64,000 bases of DNA from Sphingobium sp. 66-54 (GTDB taxonomy: Bacteria; Pseudomonadota; Alphaproteobacteria; Sphingomonadales; Sphingomonadaceae), in NCBI GenBank assembly GCA_001899715.1, contig MKWI01000027.1, positions 51,654 to 115,653 of the forward strand. Reading direction: 5' to 3'. Shown here piece by piece: positions 1 to 7,068 of this stretch. The position numbers and the translations under genes were made by a program. The notes under the pieces are model-generated. The model made no database searches, was not told where the DNA came from, and saw only the letters and a list, made by a program, of their open reading frames with translations. Every line of letters begins with the position of its first letter. Position 1 is the first letter of the stretch.

Positions 1-359
1 TGCTGCTGGGGCTGGGCCGCATCGCCGGCGTCAGCGGTCTTGCCGCGCGCGCCGTGGGGATCGGCAGCGGCACGGATTCGCGCGCCGTCGCGCTGGCCTT
101 CATCACCGGCCTGCCGCTCGGCGCGGCGTTGGTGGCGGTCGTCCGTCCGGTCGCCGTCACTTTTCCGCCGTCGCTCGCGGTCCTCGTCATCGGCGGCTTG
201 CTGGTGGGTTTCGGCACGCGGCTCGGCAGCGGCTGCACCAGCGGGCATGGCGTGTGCGGCCTGTCGCGCTTGTCGCTGCGATCCATGGCGGCGACGGCAC
301 TGTTCATGGCGGCGGGGTTCGCGACCGTTGCCGCGATGCGCGCCTTGGGGTGGGGCTGA
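1..359 (+). CDS. YeeE/YedE family membrane protein, 5'-truncated by window edge
   Basis: Inner-membrane protein of the YeeE/YedE (DUF395) sulfur-transport family, the first of two half-size partners. The frame is open from base 3, so the start lies outside the window and about 118 codons are seen. The family motif GSGCTSGHG is encoded near 225-251; its Cys is the residue thought to carry thiosulfate sulfur in YeeE. Hydrophobic stretches flank it. The TGA is followed one base later by the ATG of the second half-protein, so the two are cotranscribed. The sulfide-oxidoreductase and TauE genes downstream support a sulfur role. The substrate is inferred from the family only. Confidence 0.85.
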   Translation, partial: LLGLGRIAGVSGLAARAVGIGSGTDSRAVALAFITGLPLGAALVAVVRPVAVTFPPSLAVLVIGGLLVGFGTRLGSGCTSGHGVCGLSRLSLRSMAATALFMAAGFATVAAMRALGWG

Positions 360-360
360 C

Positions 361-774
361 ATGCGCGCGCTCATCGCCTTGCTGGCCGGAGCGATCTTCG
401 GCGCGGGGCTCGCCCTCTCCGGCATGGCCGATCCAGCGCGCGTCCGCGCTTTCCTCGATCTGTTCGGAACATGGGACCCGACGCTGGCCTTCGTGATGGC
501 GGGGGCCGTGCTACCGATGGCGGTTGCATGGCTCATCCAGCGCCGCCTGCCCCGCGCGCTGTCCGGCGACGCCTTCACCTTGCCGGGCACAAGGCGCATC
601 GACACTCCGCTAGCCATGGGCGCGCTGTTGTTCGGCATCGGCTGGGGCATTGCCGGCCTGTGCCCCGGCCCGGCCATCGCCAATCTCGCGCTCGCACCCT
701 TTGCGGTCCTGCCGTTCCTCGCCGCGATGATCGCGGGGATGCTGCTCCATCGTCTCCGGGCGGCCGGGCGCTGA
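361..774 (+). CDS. YeeE/YedE family membrane protein, second half-protein
   Basis: A 137-residue multi-spanning protein forming the second half of a split YeeE/YedE pair. It starts [21 protein letters not shown], and the motif GLCPGPA near the C-terminus is the counterpart of the Cys motif in the first half. The ATG at 361 is preferred because it sits directly after the stop of the upstream partner; a longer open frame starting at 40 simply overlaps that partner. Split YeeE/YedE pairs are common in proteobacteria and usually sit beside sulfur-oxidation or rhodanese-type genes, as here. Confidence 0.85.
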   Translation: MRALIALLAGAIFGAGLALSGMADPARVRAFLDLFGTWDPTLAFVMAGAVLPMAVAWLIQRRLPRALSGDAFTLPGTRRIDTPLAMGALLFGIGWGIAGLCPGPAIANLALAPFAVLPFLAAMIAGMLLHRLRAAGR

Positions 775-792
775 CATAAGCGGAGACATTCC

Positions 793-2379
793 ATGGAAAA
801 GACCACCCCCGTCACCGCCGATTTCTCGGTATCGCCTCAGATCAGGCTGGAAGACATGCCCGATGTGGTAGCCGCAGGCTTCCGCTCGATCATCTCCAAC
901 CGTCCCAACGGCGAGGAGCCGGGACAGCCCGACGCGGCCACTCTTGCGCGCGCGGCGCTGGAGCGTGGGCTTGCCTTCGAGCATCTGCCGGTCCCCAATC
1001 CCGACATCGCTCCGGCTGATGCCCGCGCCATGCGGGCCGCGCTGGACCGGCTTCCCAAACCCGTCCTCGCTTTTTGCCGGACGGGCGCGCGCTCGACCGC
1101 GATGCACGCCGCCGCCATGGCGCTGGGCGACGGTGCGGCGGCGACCTATGATGTGGTGATCGTCGGCGGCGGCAGCGCGGGCATCGCCTGCGCCGCCAGC
1201 CTGCTCAAGCGCCGGGCCGATCTGTCGATTGCGATCATCGAGCCAGCGGATGCGCACTATTATCAGCCGGGCTGGACGATGGTGGGCGCAGGCGTGTTCG
1301 ATCCGCAAATCACGCGCCGGACGATGGCGGAAGTGATGCCCCGCAAGGCACATTGGATCAGGCAGGCCGCAAGCGCCTTCCAGCCCGACAGCAACAGCGT
1401 GACGCTCGACGATGGCACGGCGATCGCCTATCGCGTGCTCGTCGTCGCACCGGGCCTGAAGCTGGACTGGGCGGCCATTCCCGGCCTTGCCGAAACCCTT
1501 GGCCGCAACGGCGTCACCTCCAACTATCGCTACGATCTGGCGCCCTATACGCACGAACTGGTGCGCAAGATGGCGCGGGGCCGCGCGCTGTTCACGCAGC
1601 CGCCCATGCCGATCAAATGCGCCGGCGCGCCGCAGAAGGCCATGTATCTCTCCTGCCATGACTGGGAGAAGCGCAGGTTGCTTGGCGGCATCGGTGTCGA
1701 GTTCCACAGCGCCGGTCCGGCCTTGTTCGGGGTGGCCGATTATGTGCCGGCGCTGACGGCCTATATCGAACGCTACGGCATCGACTTTCGGCCCGGATCG
1801 AAGCTGGTCGGCGTGGACGGCGATGCGCGGATCGCGCGGTTCGAGCAGGGCGATGGCGATGTGATCGAACGCCCGTTCGATATGCTCCACGCGGTCCCGC
1901 CGCAGGTGGCGCCGGACTTCGTTCGATCCAGCCCCATCGCTGACGACAGCGGCTTCGTCGCGGTCGATCCCGCGACGCTGCGCCATCCGACATGGCCCAA
2001 CCTGTTCGCGCTGGGCGATGTCATCGCCGCCAGCAACGCCAAGACGGCGGCGGCCGCGCGCAAACAGGCTCCGGTGGTCGCGGTGAACGTCATCGCCGCC
2101 CTTGACGGCAAAGCCCCAGCCGCCGCCTATGATGGCTATGGTTCCTGCCCGCTCACCGTCGAGCGCGGCCGGATCGTGCTGGCCGAGTTTGGCTATGGCG
2201 GCAAGCTGCTGCCGAGCTTCCCCACCTGGCTGCTCGATGGCCGCAAACCGACGCGCCTCGCCTGGTTCCTCAAGGATCGGATGCTGCCGCCGATCTACTG
2301 GCATGGCATGCTCAAGGGCAGGGAATGGCTCGCTGGTCCCCGTCCGATCGGAATGGCCCCGAACGGAATGGCGAGGTGA
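793..2379 (+). CDS. DUF442/phosphatase-like domain fused to sulfide:quinone oxidoreductase-type flavoprotein
   Basis: A 528-residue two-domain protein. Residues 1-110 form a Blh/DUF442 (tyrosine-phosphatase-like) domain with the P-loop-like CRTGARST signature. From about residue 117 an FAD Rossmann domain begins (DVVIVGGGSAGIACA), followed by features of sulfide:quinone oxidoreductases, including IKCAGAPQKAMYLSC with redox-candidate cysteines. Such proteins oxidise sulfide at the membrane and pass electrons to quinone, giving persulfide or polysulfide. The DUF442 domain is often found with persulfide dioxygenases and SQRs. It overlaps the TauE gene by GTGA. The downstream bd-type oxidase would re-oxidise the quinol even when sulfide poisons haem-copper oxidases. 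Confidence 0.88.
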   Translation: MEKTTPVTADFSVSPQIRLEDMPDVVAAGFRSIISNRPNGEEPGQPDAATLARAALERGLAFEHLPVPNPDIAPADARAMRAALDRLPKPVLAFCRTGARSTAMHAAAMALGDGAAATYDVVIVGGGSAGIACAASLLKRRADLSIAIIEPADAHYYQPGWTMVGAGVFDPQITRRTMAEVMPRKAHWIRQAASAFQPDSNSVTLDDGTAIAYRVLVVAPGLKLDWAAIPGLAETLGRNGVTSNYRYDLAPYTHELVRKMARGRALFTQPPMPIKCAGAPQKAMYLSCHDWEKRRLLGGIGVEFHSAGPALFGVADYVPALTAYIERYGIDFRPGSKLVGVDGDARIARFEQGDGDVIERPFDMLHAVPPQVAPDFVRSSPIADDSGFVAVDPATLRHPTWPNLFALGDVIAASNAKTAAAARKQAPVVAVNVIAALDGKAPAAAYDGYGSCPLTVERGRIVLAEFGYGGKLLPSFPTWLLDGRKPTRLAWFLKDRMLPPIYWHGMLKGREWLAGPRPIGMAPNGMAR

Positions 2380-3167
2380 CGCTCGAACCGCTCCAATATC
2401 TGCTGGGCATCCTGTCCGGCTCACTTGTCGGGTTCAGCCTGGGGCTGGTCGGCGGCGGTGGGTCGATCCTGGCGGTGCCGCTGATGGTCTATCTGGTCGG
2501 CGTGCCCAGCGCCCATGTCGCGATCGGCACCAGCGCGCTGGCGGTGGCCGCCAATGCGGTGACGGGCCTCGTCCAACATGCCCGCGCACATAACGTCAAA
2601 TGGCGCTGCGGTGGCATGTTCGCGGCAGCAGGCGTCATCGGGGCGCTGGCTGGCTCTACCTTCGGCAAGATGGTGGATGGCGAAAAGCTGCTGTTCCTGT
2701 TCGCGCTGGTCATGCTGCTGGTCGGGGGGGTGATGCTCAAGGGGCGCGGCGACCCCGGCAATCCCGGCGCCGAATGCAACCGGGAGAAAGCGCCCAAGGT
2801 GCTCGGCTATGGCCTCGGCTCAGGTCTGTTCTCCGGCTTCTTCGGCATTGGCGGCGGGTTCCTGATCGTGCCGGGGCTTGTCGCATCGACCGGAATGCCG
2901 ATCCTGTTCGCGGTCGGCACCTCGCTGGTCGCGGTGACCGCCTTTGGCCTCGCGACCGCCGCCAACTATGCCTTTTCCGGGCTGGTCGACTGGCCGCTGG
3001 CGATCCTGTTCATCGTGGGAGGCGCGGTGGGAAGTTTTGCGGGCACGCGCCTCGCCAGCCGGCTGGGCGCGCAATCCGGCCGTCTGACGGTGGTGTTCGC
3101 AATGCTGATCTTCGCCGTCGCTGCCTATATGCTCTGGCGCAGCGCCGGGGCGTTTGTGGGCCTGTGA
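2376..3167 (+). CDS. TauE/SafE family sulfite/sulfonate exporter-like membrane protein
   Basis: A 263-residue polytopic protein with the duplicated TauE/SafE signature: a glycine-rich GLVGGGGSILAVPL helix in the first half and FFGIGGGFLIVPGL in the second. Family members move sulfite, sulfoacetate or other organosulfur anions across the inner membrane. The GTG at 2376 overlaps the oxidoreductase stop (GTGA) and is preferred over a longer frame from 2325 that would run inside the upstream gene. Its position suggests export of a sulfur product made by the SQR-type enzyme; the actual substrate cannot be read from sequence. Confidence 0.87.
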   Translation: MTLEPLQYLLGILSGSLVGFSLGLVGGGGSILAVPLMVYLVGVPSAHVAIGTSALAVAANAVTGLVQHARAHNVKWRCGGMFAAAGVIGALAGSTFGKMVDGEKLLFLFALVMLLVGGVMLKGRGDPGNPGAECNREKAPKVLGYGLGSGLFSGFFGIGGGFLIVPGLVASTGMPILFAVGTSLVAVTAFGLATAANYAFSGLVDWPLAILFIVGGAVGSFAGTRLASRLGAQSGRLTVVFAMLIFAVAAYMLWRSAGAFVGL

Positions 3168-3224
3168 GGCGGAATGTCCACTAGCAATGCGCCTCGCCGA
3201 TCATAAAGCGGACGCGGAAAGGTA

Positions 3225-4637
3225 ATGCAGATGTTCGGATCGTTCGACGCGCTATTCCTCGCCCGCGCGCAATTCGCCTTCACGGTGAGCTTCCATTTCA
3301 TCTTCCCGGCCTTCTCGATTGGCCTCGCCAGCTATCTGATGGTGCTGGAGGGGCTGTGGTTGAAGACCGGCAAGGGCGTCTACGCCAACCTCTATCGCTA
3401 CTGGCTGAAAATCTTCGCGATCACGTTCGGCATGGGTGTCGTCTCCGGCATCGTCCTGTCCTATCAGTTCGGCACCAACTGGTCGGTCTTTTCCGACAAG
3501 GCCGGGCCGATCATCGGCCCGTTGATGGCCTATGAGGTGCTGACCGCCTTCTTCCTGGAGGCGGGGTTCCTGGGCGTCATGCTGTTCGGTATCAACAAGG
3601 TGGGGCCGAAGCTGCATTTCACGGCGACCTGCGCGGTGGCGGTCGGCACGCTGATTTCCGCCTTCTGGATCTTGTCCGCCAACAGCTGGATGCAGACGCC
3701 CACGGGCCATGAGATCGCCGCGAACGGCCAGTTCGTGCCGGGGCCGAGCTGGTGGGCGATCGTCTTCAACCCCAGCTTCCCCTATCGGCTGGTCCATACG
3801 GTGATCGCCGCCTTCCTCACCACCGCGTTCGTCGTCGGCGCGGTGGGGGCTTGGCACCTGCTTCGCGATCGGGCCAATCCCGGCGCGCGCAAGATGTTCT
3901 CCATGGCGATGTGGATGGCCGCGCTGGTCGCCCCGGTGCAGATTTTCGCCGGCGACATGCACGGCCTCAACACGCTGGAGCATCAGCCGGCCAAGGTGAT
4001 GGCGATGGAGGGCCATTATCAAAGCCACCCGGACGGCGCGCCGCTGATCCTGCTAGGCATTCCCAACAGCGCGCAGCAGCGCGTCGATTATGCGCTGGAG
4101 ATTCCCAAGGCCTCCTCGCTGATCCTCAAGCACGACCTGAACGCGCCGCTGGCCGGCCTCGACACCGTGCCGGAGGATGAGCATCCCCCGGTCGGCGTCG
4201 TGTTCTGGGCCTTTCGCATCATGGTGGGCCTGGGCTTCGCCATGTTGGGCATCGGCCTGTGGAGCCTCCTCGCGCGGGCGCGGCGCCGGCTCTACGACTG
4301 GCGCTGGCTGCATCGCGCCGCCGTCGTCATGGGGCCTTCGGGCTTCGTCGCGGTGATCGCCGGCTGGGTGACGACCGAAGTGGGGCGCCAGCCCTGGACG
4401 GTCTATGGCCAGCTTCGGACCGCGCAATCGGTCGCCCCGCTCGACGCGCCGGCGGTCGCGACCTCGTTGATCGCCTTCATCATCGTCTATTTCGCGGTGT
4501 TCGGCGCGGGCACGCTCTACATCCTCAAGCTGATGGGCAAACCGCCAGAGCCGCATGAGGATGCCGTGCCGACGCGCGGCCCGGTGCGGACCGCCGGCAT
4601 CACGCCGGCTCCGGCGATCGAGGGAGGAAAGCCATGA
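3225..4637 (+). CDS. cydA: Cytochrome bd-type ubiquinol oxidase subunit I (CIO type)
   Basis: A 470-residue quinol oxidase subunit I. It opens MQMFGSFDALFLARAQFAF and has multiple transmembrane helices, haem-ligand histidines in the first helices and the quinol-site region around GRQPWTVYGQLRT. The protein lacks the long Q-loop insertion of E. coli CydA, which places it with the cyanide-insensitive (CioA) group. It oxidises quinol and reduces O2 without proton pumping. A GGAAAGG ribosome site precedes the ATG. It overlaps cydB by ATGA. Next to a sulfide oxidoreductase, it is well placed to respire in the presence of sulfide. Confidence 0.95.
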   Translation: MQMFGSFDALFLARAQFAFTVSFHFIFPAFSIGLASYLMVLEGLWLKTGKGVYANLYRYWLKIFAITFGMGVVSGIVLSYQFGTNWSVFSDKAGPIIGPLMAYEVLTAFFLEAGFLGVMLFGINKVGPKLHFTATCAVAVGTLISAFWILSANSWMQTPTGHEIAANGQFVPGPSWWAIVFNPSFPYRLVHTVIAAFLTTAFVVGAVGAWHLLRDRANPGARKMFSMAMWMAALVAPVQIFAGDMHGLNTLEHQPAKVMAMEGHYQSHPDGAPLILLGIPNSAQQRVDYALEIPKASSLILKHDLNAPLAGLDTVPEDEHPPVGVVFWAFRIMVGLGFAMLGIGLWSLLARARRRLYDWRWLHRAAVVMGPSGFVAVIAGWVTTEVGRQPWTVYGQLRTAQSVAPLDAPAVATSLIAFIIVYFAVFGAGTLYILKLMGKPPEPHEDAVPTRGPVRTAGITPAPAIEGGKP

Positions 4638-5644
4638 TCGACCTCACCATCATCTGGGCGGGGATCATCGCCTTCGCGGTCGCCGCCTATGTCGTCATGG
4701 ATGGGTTCGACCTCGGCATCGGCATCCTCTTCCCACGCTTTCGTGTCGGACCGGAACGCAACACCGCAATGAACAGCGTCGCGCCGGTCTGGGACGGTAA
4801 CGAGACATGGCTGGTGCTGGGCGGCGGCGGGCTGATGGCTGCTTTCCCGCTGGCCTATGCCATCGTGTTACCGGCCCTTTATGCGCCGATCATCGCCATG
4901 TTGCTCGGCCTCATCTTCCGGGGCGTCGCCTTTGAATTCCGCTGGCGCGATCCGGGGCATCGCCGGCTGTGGGACATCGCCTTTTGCGGCGGTTCTGTGG
5001 TCGCGACGCTGGCGCAGGGAATTACGTTGGGCGCGCTGTTGCAGGGGATCACGGTAGAAGGGCGCGCTTATGGCGGCGGCTGGTGGGAATGGCTTACGCC
5101 CTTCTCGCTACTCACCGGCCTCAGCCTGCTCGTCGGCTATGCGTTGCTGGGCGCATGCTGGCTGATCTGGAAGACGCAAGGGCCGCTTCAGGCACAGGCG
5201 CAAGGCATGGGCAAAGTGCTGCTGCCCGGGCTGCTGGTGGCGATCGGCCTGGTGAGCCTCGCGACGCCCTTCCTGGAGGCGCAATATCATCAACGCTGGT
5301 TCGAATGGCCAGGCGTGCTGGCGAGCGCGCAGATGCCGCTGCTGGTGGCGATCATCGGCTTCCTCGCGTGGCGCGCGATCGGCAGGGTGCAGCGAGGCGG
5401 GCGGGATTGGGTGCCCTTCTTCCTCGCCCTGCTGCTGTTTGGCCTGTCGATGGTGGGGCTCGCCATCTCGATCTGGCCGGACGTCATCCCCGGCCGCGTC
5501 TCCATCTGGGAAGCCGCCGCGCCCGAACGCAGCCAGGTCTTCATGCTGGTCGGCGCCGGCCTGCTGGTGCCGGTGATCCTGGCCTACACCGGCTGGGCCT
5601 ATTGGGTGTTCCGGGGGAAAGTGGATGAATCCGGATACCACTGA
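4634..5644 (+). CDS. cydB: Cytochrome bd-type ubiquinol oxidase subunit II
   Basis: A 336-residue subunit II of the bd/CIO quinol oxidase. It begins MIDLTIIWAGIIAFAVAAYVVMDGFDLGIG, with the conserved DGFDLG motif of CydB, followed by eight or nine further hydrophobic helices. It pairs with CydA to hold the di-haem site. The ATG overlaps the cydA stop, and the end of the gene overlaps the start of a 45-codon DUF2474 gene by 20 bases, so all three subunits should be translated together. Confidence 0.95.
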   Translation: MIDLTIIWAGIIAFAVAAYVVMDGFDLGIGILFPRFRVGPERNTAMNSVAPVWDGNETWLVLGGGGLMAAFPLAYAIVLPALYAPIIAMLLGLIFRGVAFEFRWRDPGHRRLWDIAFCGGSVVATLAQGITLGALLQGITVEGRAYGGGWWEWLTPFSLLTGLSLLVGYALLGACWLIWKTQGPLQAQAQGMGKVLLPGLLVAIGLVSLATPFLEAQYHQRWFEWPGVLASAQMPLLVAIIGFLAWRAIGRVQRGGRDWVPFFLALLLFGLSMVGLAISIWPDVIPGRVSIWEAAAPERSQVFMLVGAGLLVPVILAYTGWAYWVFRGKVDESGYH

Positions 5645-5762
5645 ACCGGCAGGCCCCGGCCCGCGCTGGAAACGCCTTGCATGGTTCGTCGCGATCTGGG
5701 CGATGAGCATCGGGACGCTCGGCGTCGTGGCCTATGGCATTCGCCTGATTCTCAAACCTTGA
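5625..5762 (+). CDS. DUF2474 small membrane subunit (CydX-like)
   Basis: A 45-codon gene overlapping the end of cydB. It encodes a short polar N-terminus (MNPDTTEPAGPGPRWKR), one transmembrane helix (LAWFVAIWAMSIGTLGVVAY) and a short basic tail (GIRLILKP). This size, topology and position match DUF2474, the small protein that follows cioAB-type oxidases and plays the part of CydX. A GGGGGAAAG stretch inside cydB (5613-5620) can serve as ribosome site. It is easily missed because of its size. Confidence 0.75.
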   Translation: MNPDTTEPAGPGPRWKRLAWFVAIWAMSIGTLGVVAYGIRLILKP

Positions 5763-5785
5763 ATGGAAAAGGAGCGATCCGCCCC

Positions 5786-6415
5786 ATGACTTTGCCACCA
5801 TCTGCGCCCGATTGGGACGCCCGCTATGACCGTGCCGATTATCTTTTCGGCACCGAGCCCAATGCCTTCCTGAAAAGCGAAGCGGCGCAACTCGACGAGC
5901 TGGGCGAAGTGCTGTGCGTTGCCGACGGTGAAGGCCGCAACAGCGTCTGGCTCGCGAAACAGGGATTTCGCGTCCATGCGGTGGATGCGTCCGCTATCGC
6001 GCTCGACAAGGCGCGCGCGCTTGCGACGCGGGAAGGCGTCGCGGATGCGATCCGCTTTGAGCAGGTCGACCTCACGCGATGGCACTGGCCCAAGGCACGC
6101 TATCACGCGGTGGTTGCGATCTTCATTCAATTCGCAGGACCGACAGCGCGAGCCGATCTGTTCAGCGGCATGAAGGAAGCTCTCGTTCCGGGCGGTCTGC
6201 TTCTGCTGCAAGGCTATCGGCCAGAGCAGATCGGCTATGGAACAGGCGGGCCGGGCGCGGCCGAAAACCTGTATGATGAACCCATGCTGCGCAGTGCTTT
6301 CGATGATTTCGAGATACGCAAGCTTGTCAGCTACGACGCCGAGATCAGCGAGGGCGACGGGCATAACGGCATGTCGGCGCTGATCGACCTGATCGCGCGA
6401 AAGCCGGTCTCGTGA
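5786..6415 (+). CDS. Class I SAM-dependent methyltransferase
   Basis: A 209-residue Rossmann-fold methyltransferase. The SAM-binding motif I is VLCVADGEGRNSVWLAKQGF, followed by the acidic ribose-binding VHAVDAS and the motif IV region FEQVDL. The overall pattern (WDARYDRADYLFGTEPN at the start) is that of the TehB/thiopurine-methyltransferase-like family, often associated with tellurite, selenite or thiol detoxification. The ATG at 5786 follows an AAAAGGAG site; a longer frame upstream would overlap the DUF2474 gene. The substrate is unknown, and a thiol or chalcogen compound would fit the neighbourhood. Confidence 0.8.
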   Translation: MTLPPSAPDWDARYDRADYLFGTEPNAFLKSEAAQLDELGEVLCVADGEGRNSVWLAKQGFRVHAVDASAIALDKARALATREGVADAIRFEQVDLTRWHWPKARYHAVVAIFIQFAGPTARADLFSGMKEALVPGGLLLLQGYRPEQIGYGTGGPGAAENLYDEPMLRSAFDDFEIRKLVSYDAEISEGDGHNGMSALIDLIARKPVS

Positions 6416-6432
6416 CTCTGCCGGAGAAAAAT

Positions 6433-7002
6433 ATGCCATCGAACAAGGTCCGCGTGCGGGCGCATTCCTGGAGACGGACCGGACTGGCTCTGGTTCTTGG
6501 GCTGATGATGACGGGCAACGCCAACGCGCAGGATGCCAATCACCCGGTCATTGCCGGCTATGGCGCCATTCACCCGGCTCAGGATCTTGCGAACCTGCCC
6601 GATCCTTCGTTGCGCTATCGCGTCGCCTTTGAAATCACGCGCGCCGCAAATGACACTGGACAGGTCAATCCGGCTCTCGATCGAGTTGCCCGCTTCATCA
6701 ACCTTCTGGGCGCGGCGGGCGTGCGGCCTGATCCCGGCGATATTGTCGTGGTCATGCACGGTCCGGCGACGCCTTCGATCCTGCGCGATGCCGCTTATGA
6801 GACCCGCTTTCATCAAGCCAACCCAAACAGCGGGCTCATCGCAAAACTGCAACAGGCGGGCGTTGCCATCCATGTGTGCAGCTTTGCCCTCGCCAATCAA
6901 CGGATCGAGAGGGATGAAGTCGCGAAGGGTGTGACAATCGATCTCGCAGCCATGGTCACGCTCGCGAATTTGCAGCTCAAAGGCTGGGCGCTCATTCTCT
7001 AG
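6433..7002 (+). CDS. Secreted DsrE-family protein
   Basis: A 189-residue protein with an N-terminal export signal (basic MPSNKVRVRAHSWRR, hydrophobic TGLALVLGLMMT, cleavage near NANAQ) followed by a DsrE/DsrF-like domain containing GDIVVVMHGPAT and a later single Cys in AIHVCSFAL, the usual position of the DsrE active cysteine. DsrE-fold proteins carry sulfur or handle persulfides; this one would act in the periplasm. ATG 6433 is chosen because GGAG sits seven bases upstream; a GTG at 6412 overlapping the methyltransferase stop is an alternative. Confidence 0.75.
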   Translation: MPSNKVRVRAHSWRRTGLALVLGLMMTGNANAQDANHPVIAGYGAIHPAQDLANLPDPSLRYRVAFEITRAANDTGQVNPALDRVARFINLLGAAGVRPDPGDIVVVMHGPATPSILRDAAYETRFHQANPNSGLIAKLQQAGVAIHVCSFALANQRIERDEVAKGVTIDLAAMVTLANLQLKGWALIL

Positions 7003-7028
7003 CGCGATAGTCGGACTGTCCTTCGCCG

Positions 7029-7045
7029 CCTAAGCCAGCCTTAAG
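7029..7045 (+). promoter_or_regulatory. PmrA-like box A, upstream of scsB/dsbD-type gene
   Basis: Direct repeat CCTAAG-N5-CTTAAG, the spacing typical of PmrA/QseB-class OmpR-family response regulators. It ends 23 bases before the ATG at 7069. Four further copies lie upstream of genes at 17.6, 24.9, 25.0 and 27.1 kb, two of them also 24 bases from the start codon. Confidence 0.6.
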
Positions 7046-7068
7046 CTTGGCGCTCGAAATGCGCCCCT

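Noticed and set aside
610..2424. Long minus-strand open frame opposite the oxidoreductase gene
   Set aside because: Arg/His-rich, low-complexity translation typical of the antisense of GC-rich genes; the plus strand encodes clear SQR, YeeE and TauE proteins.
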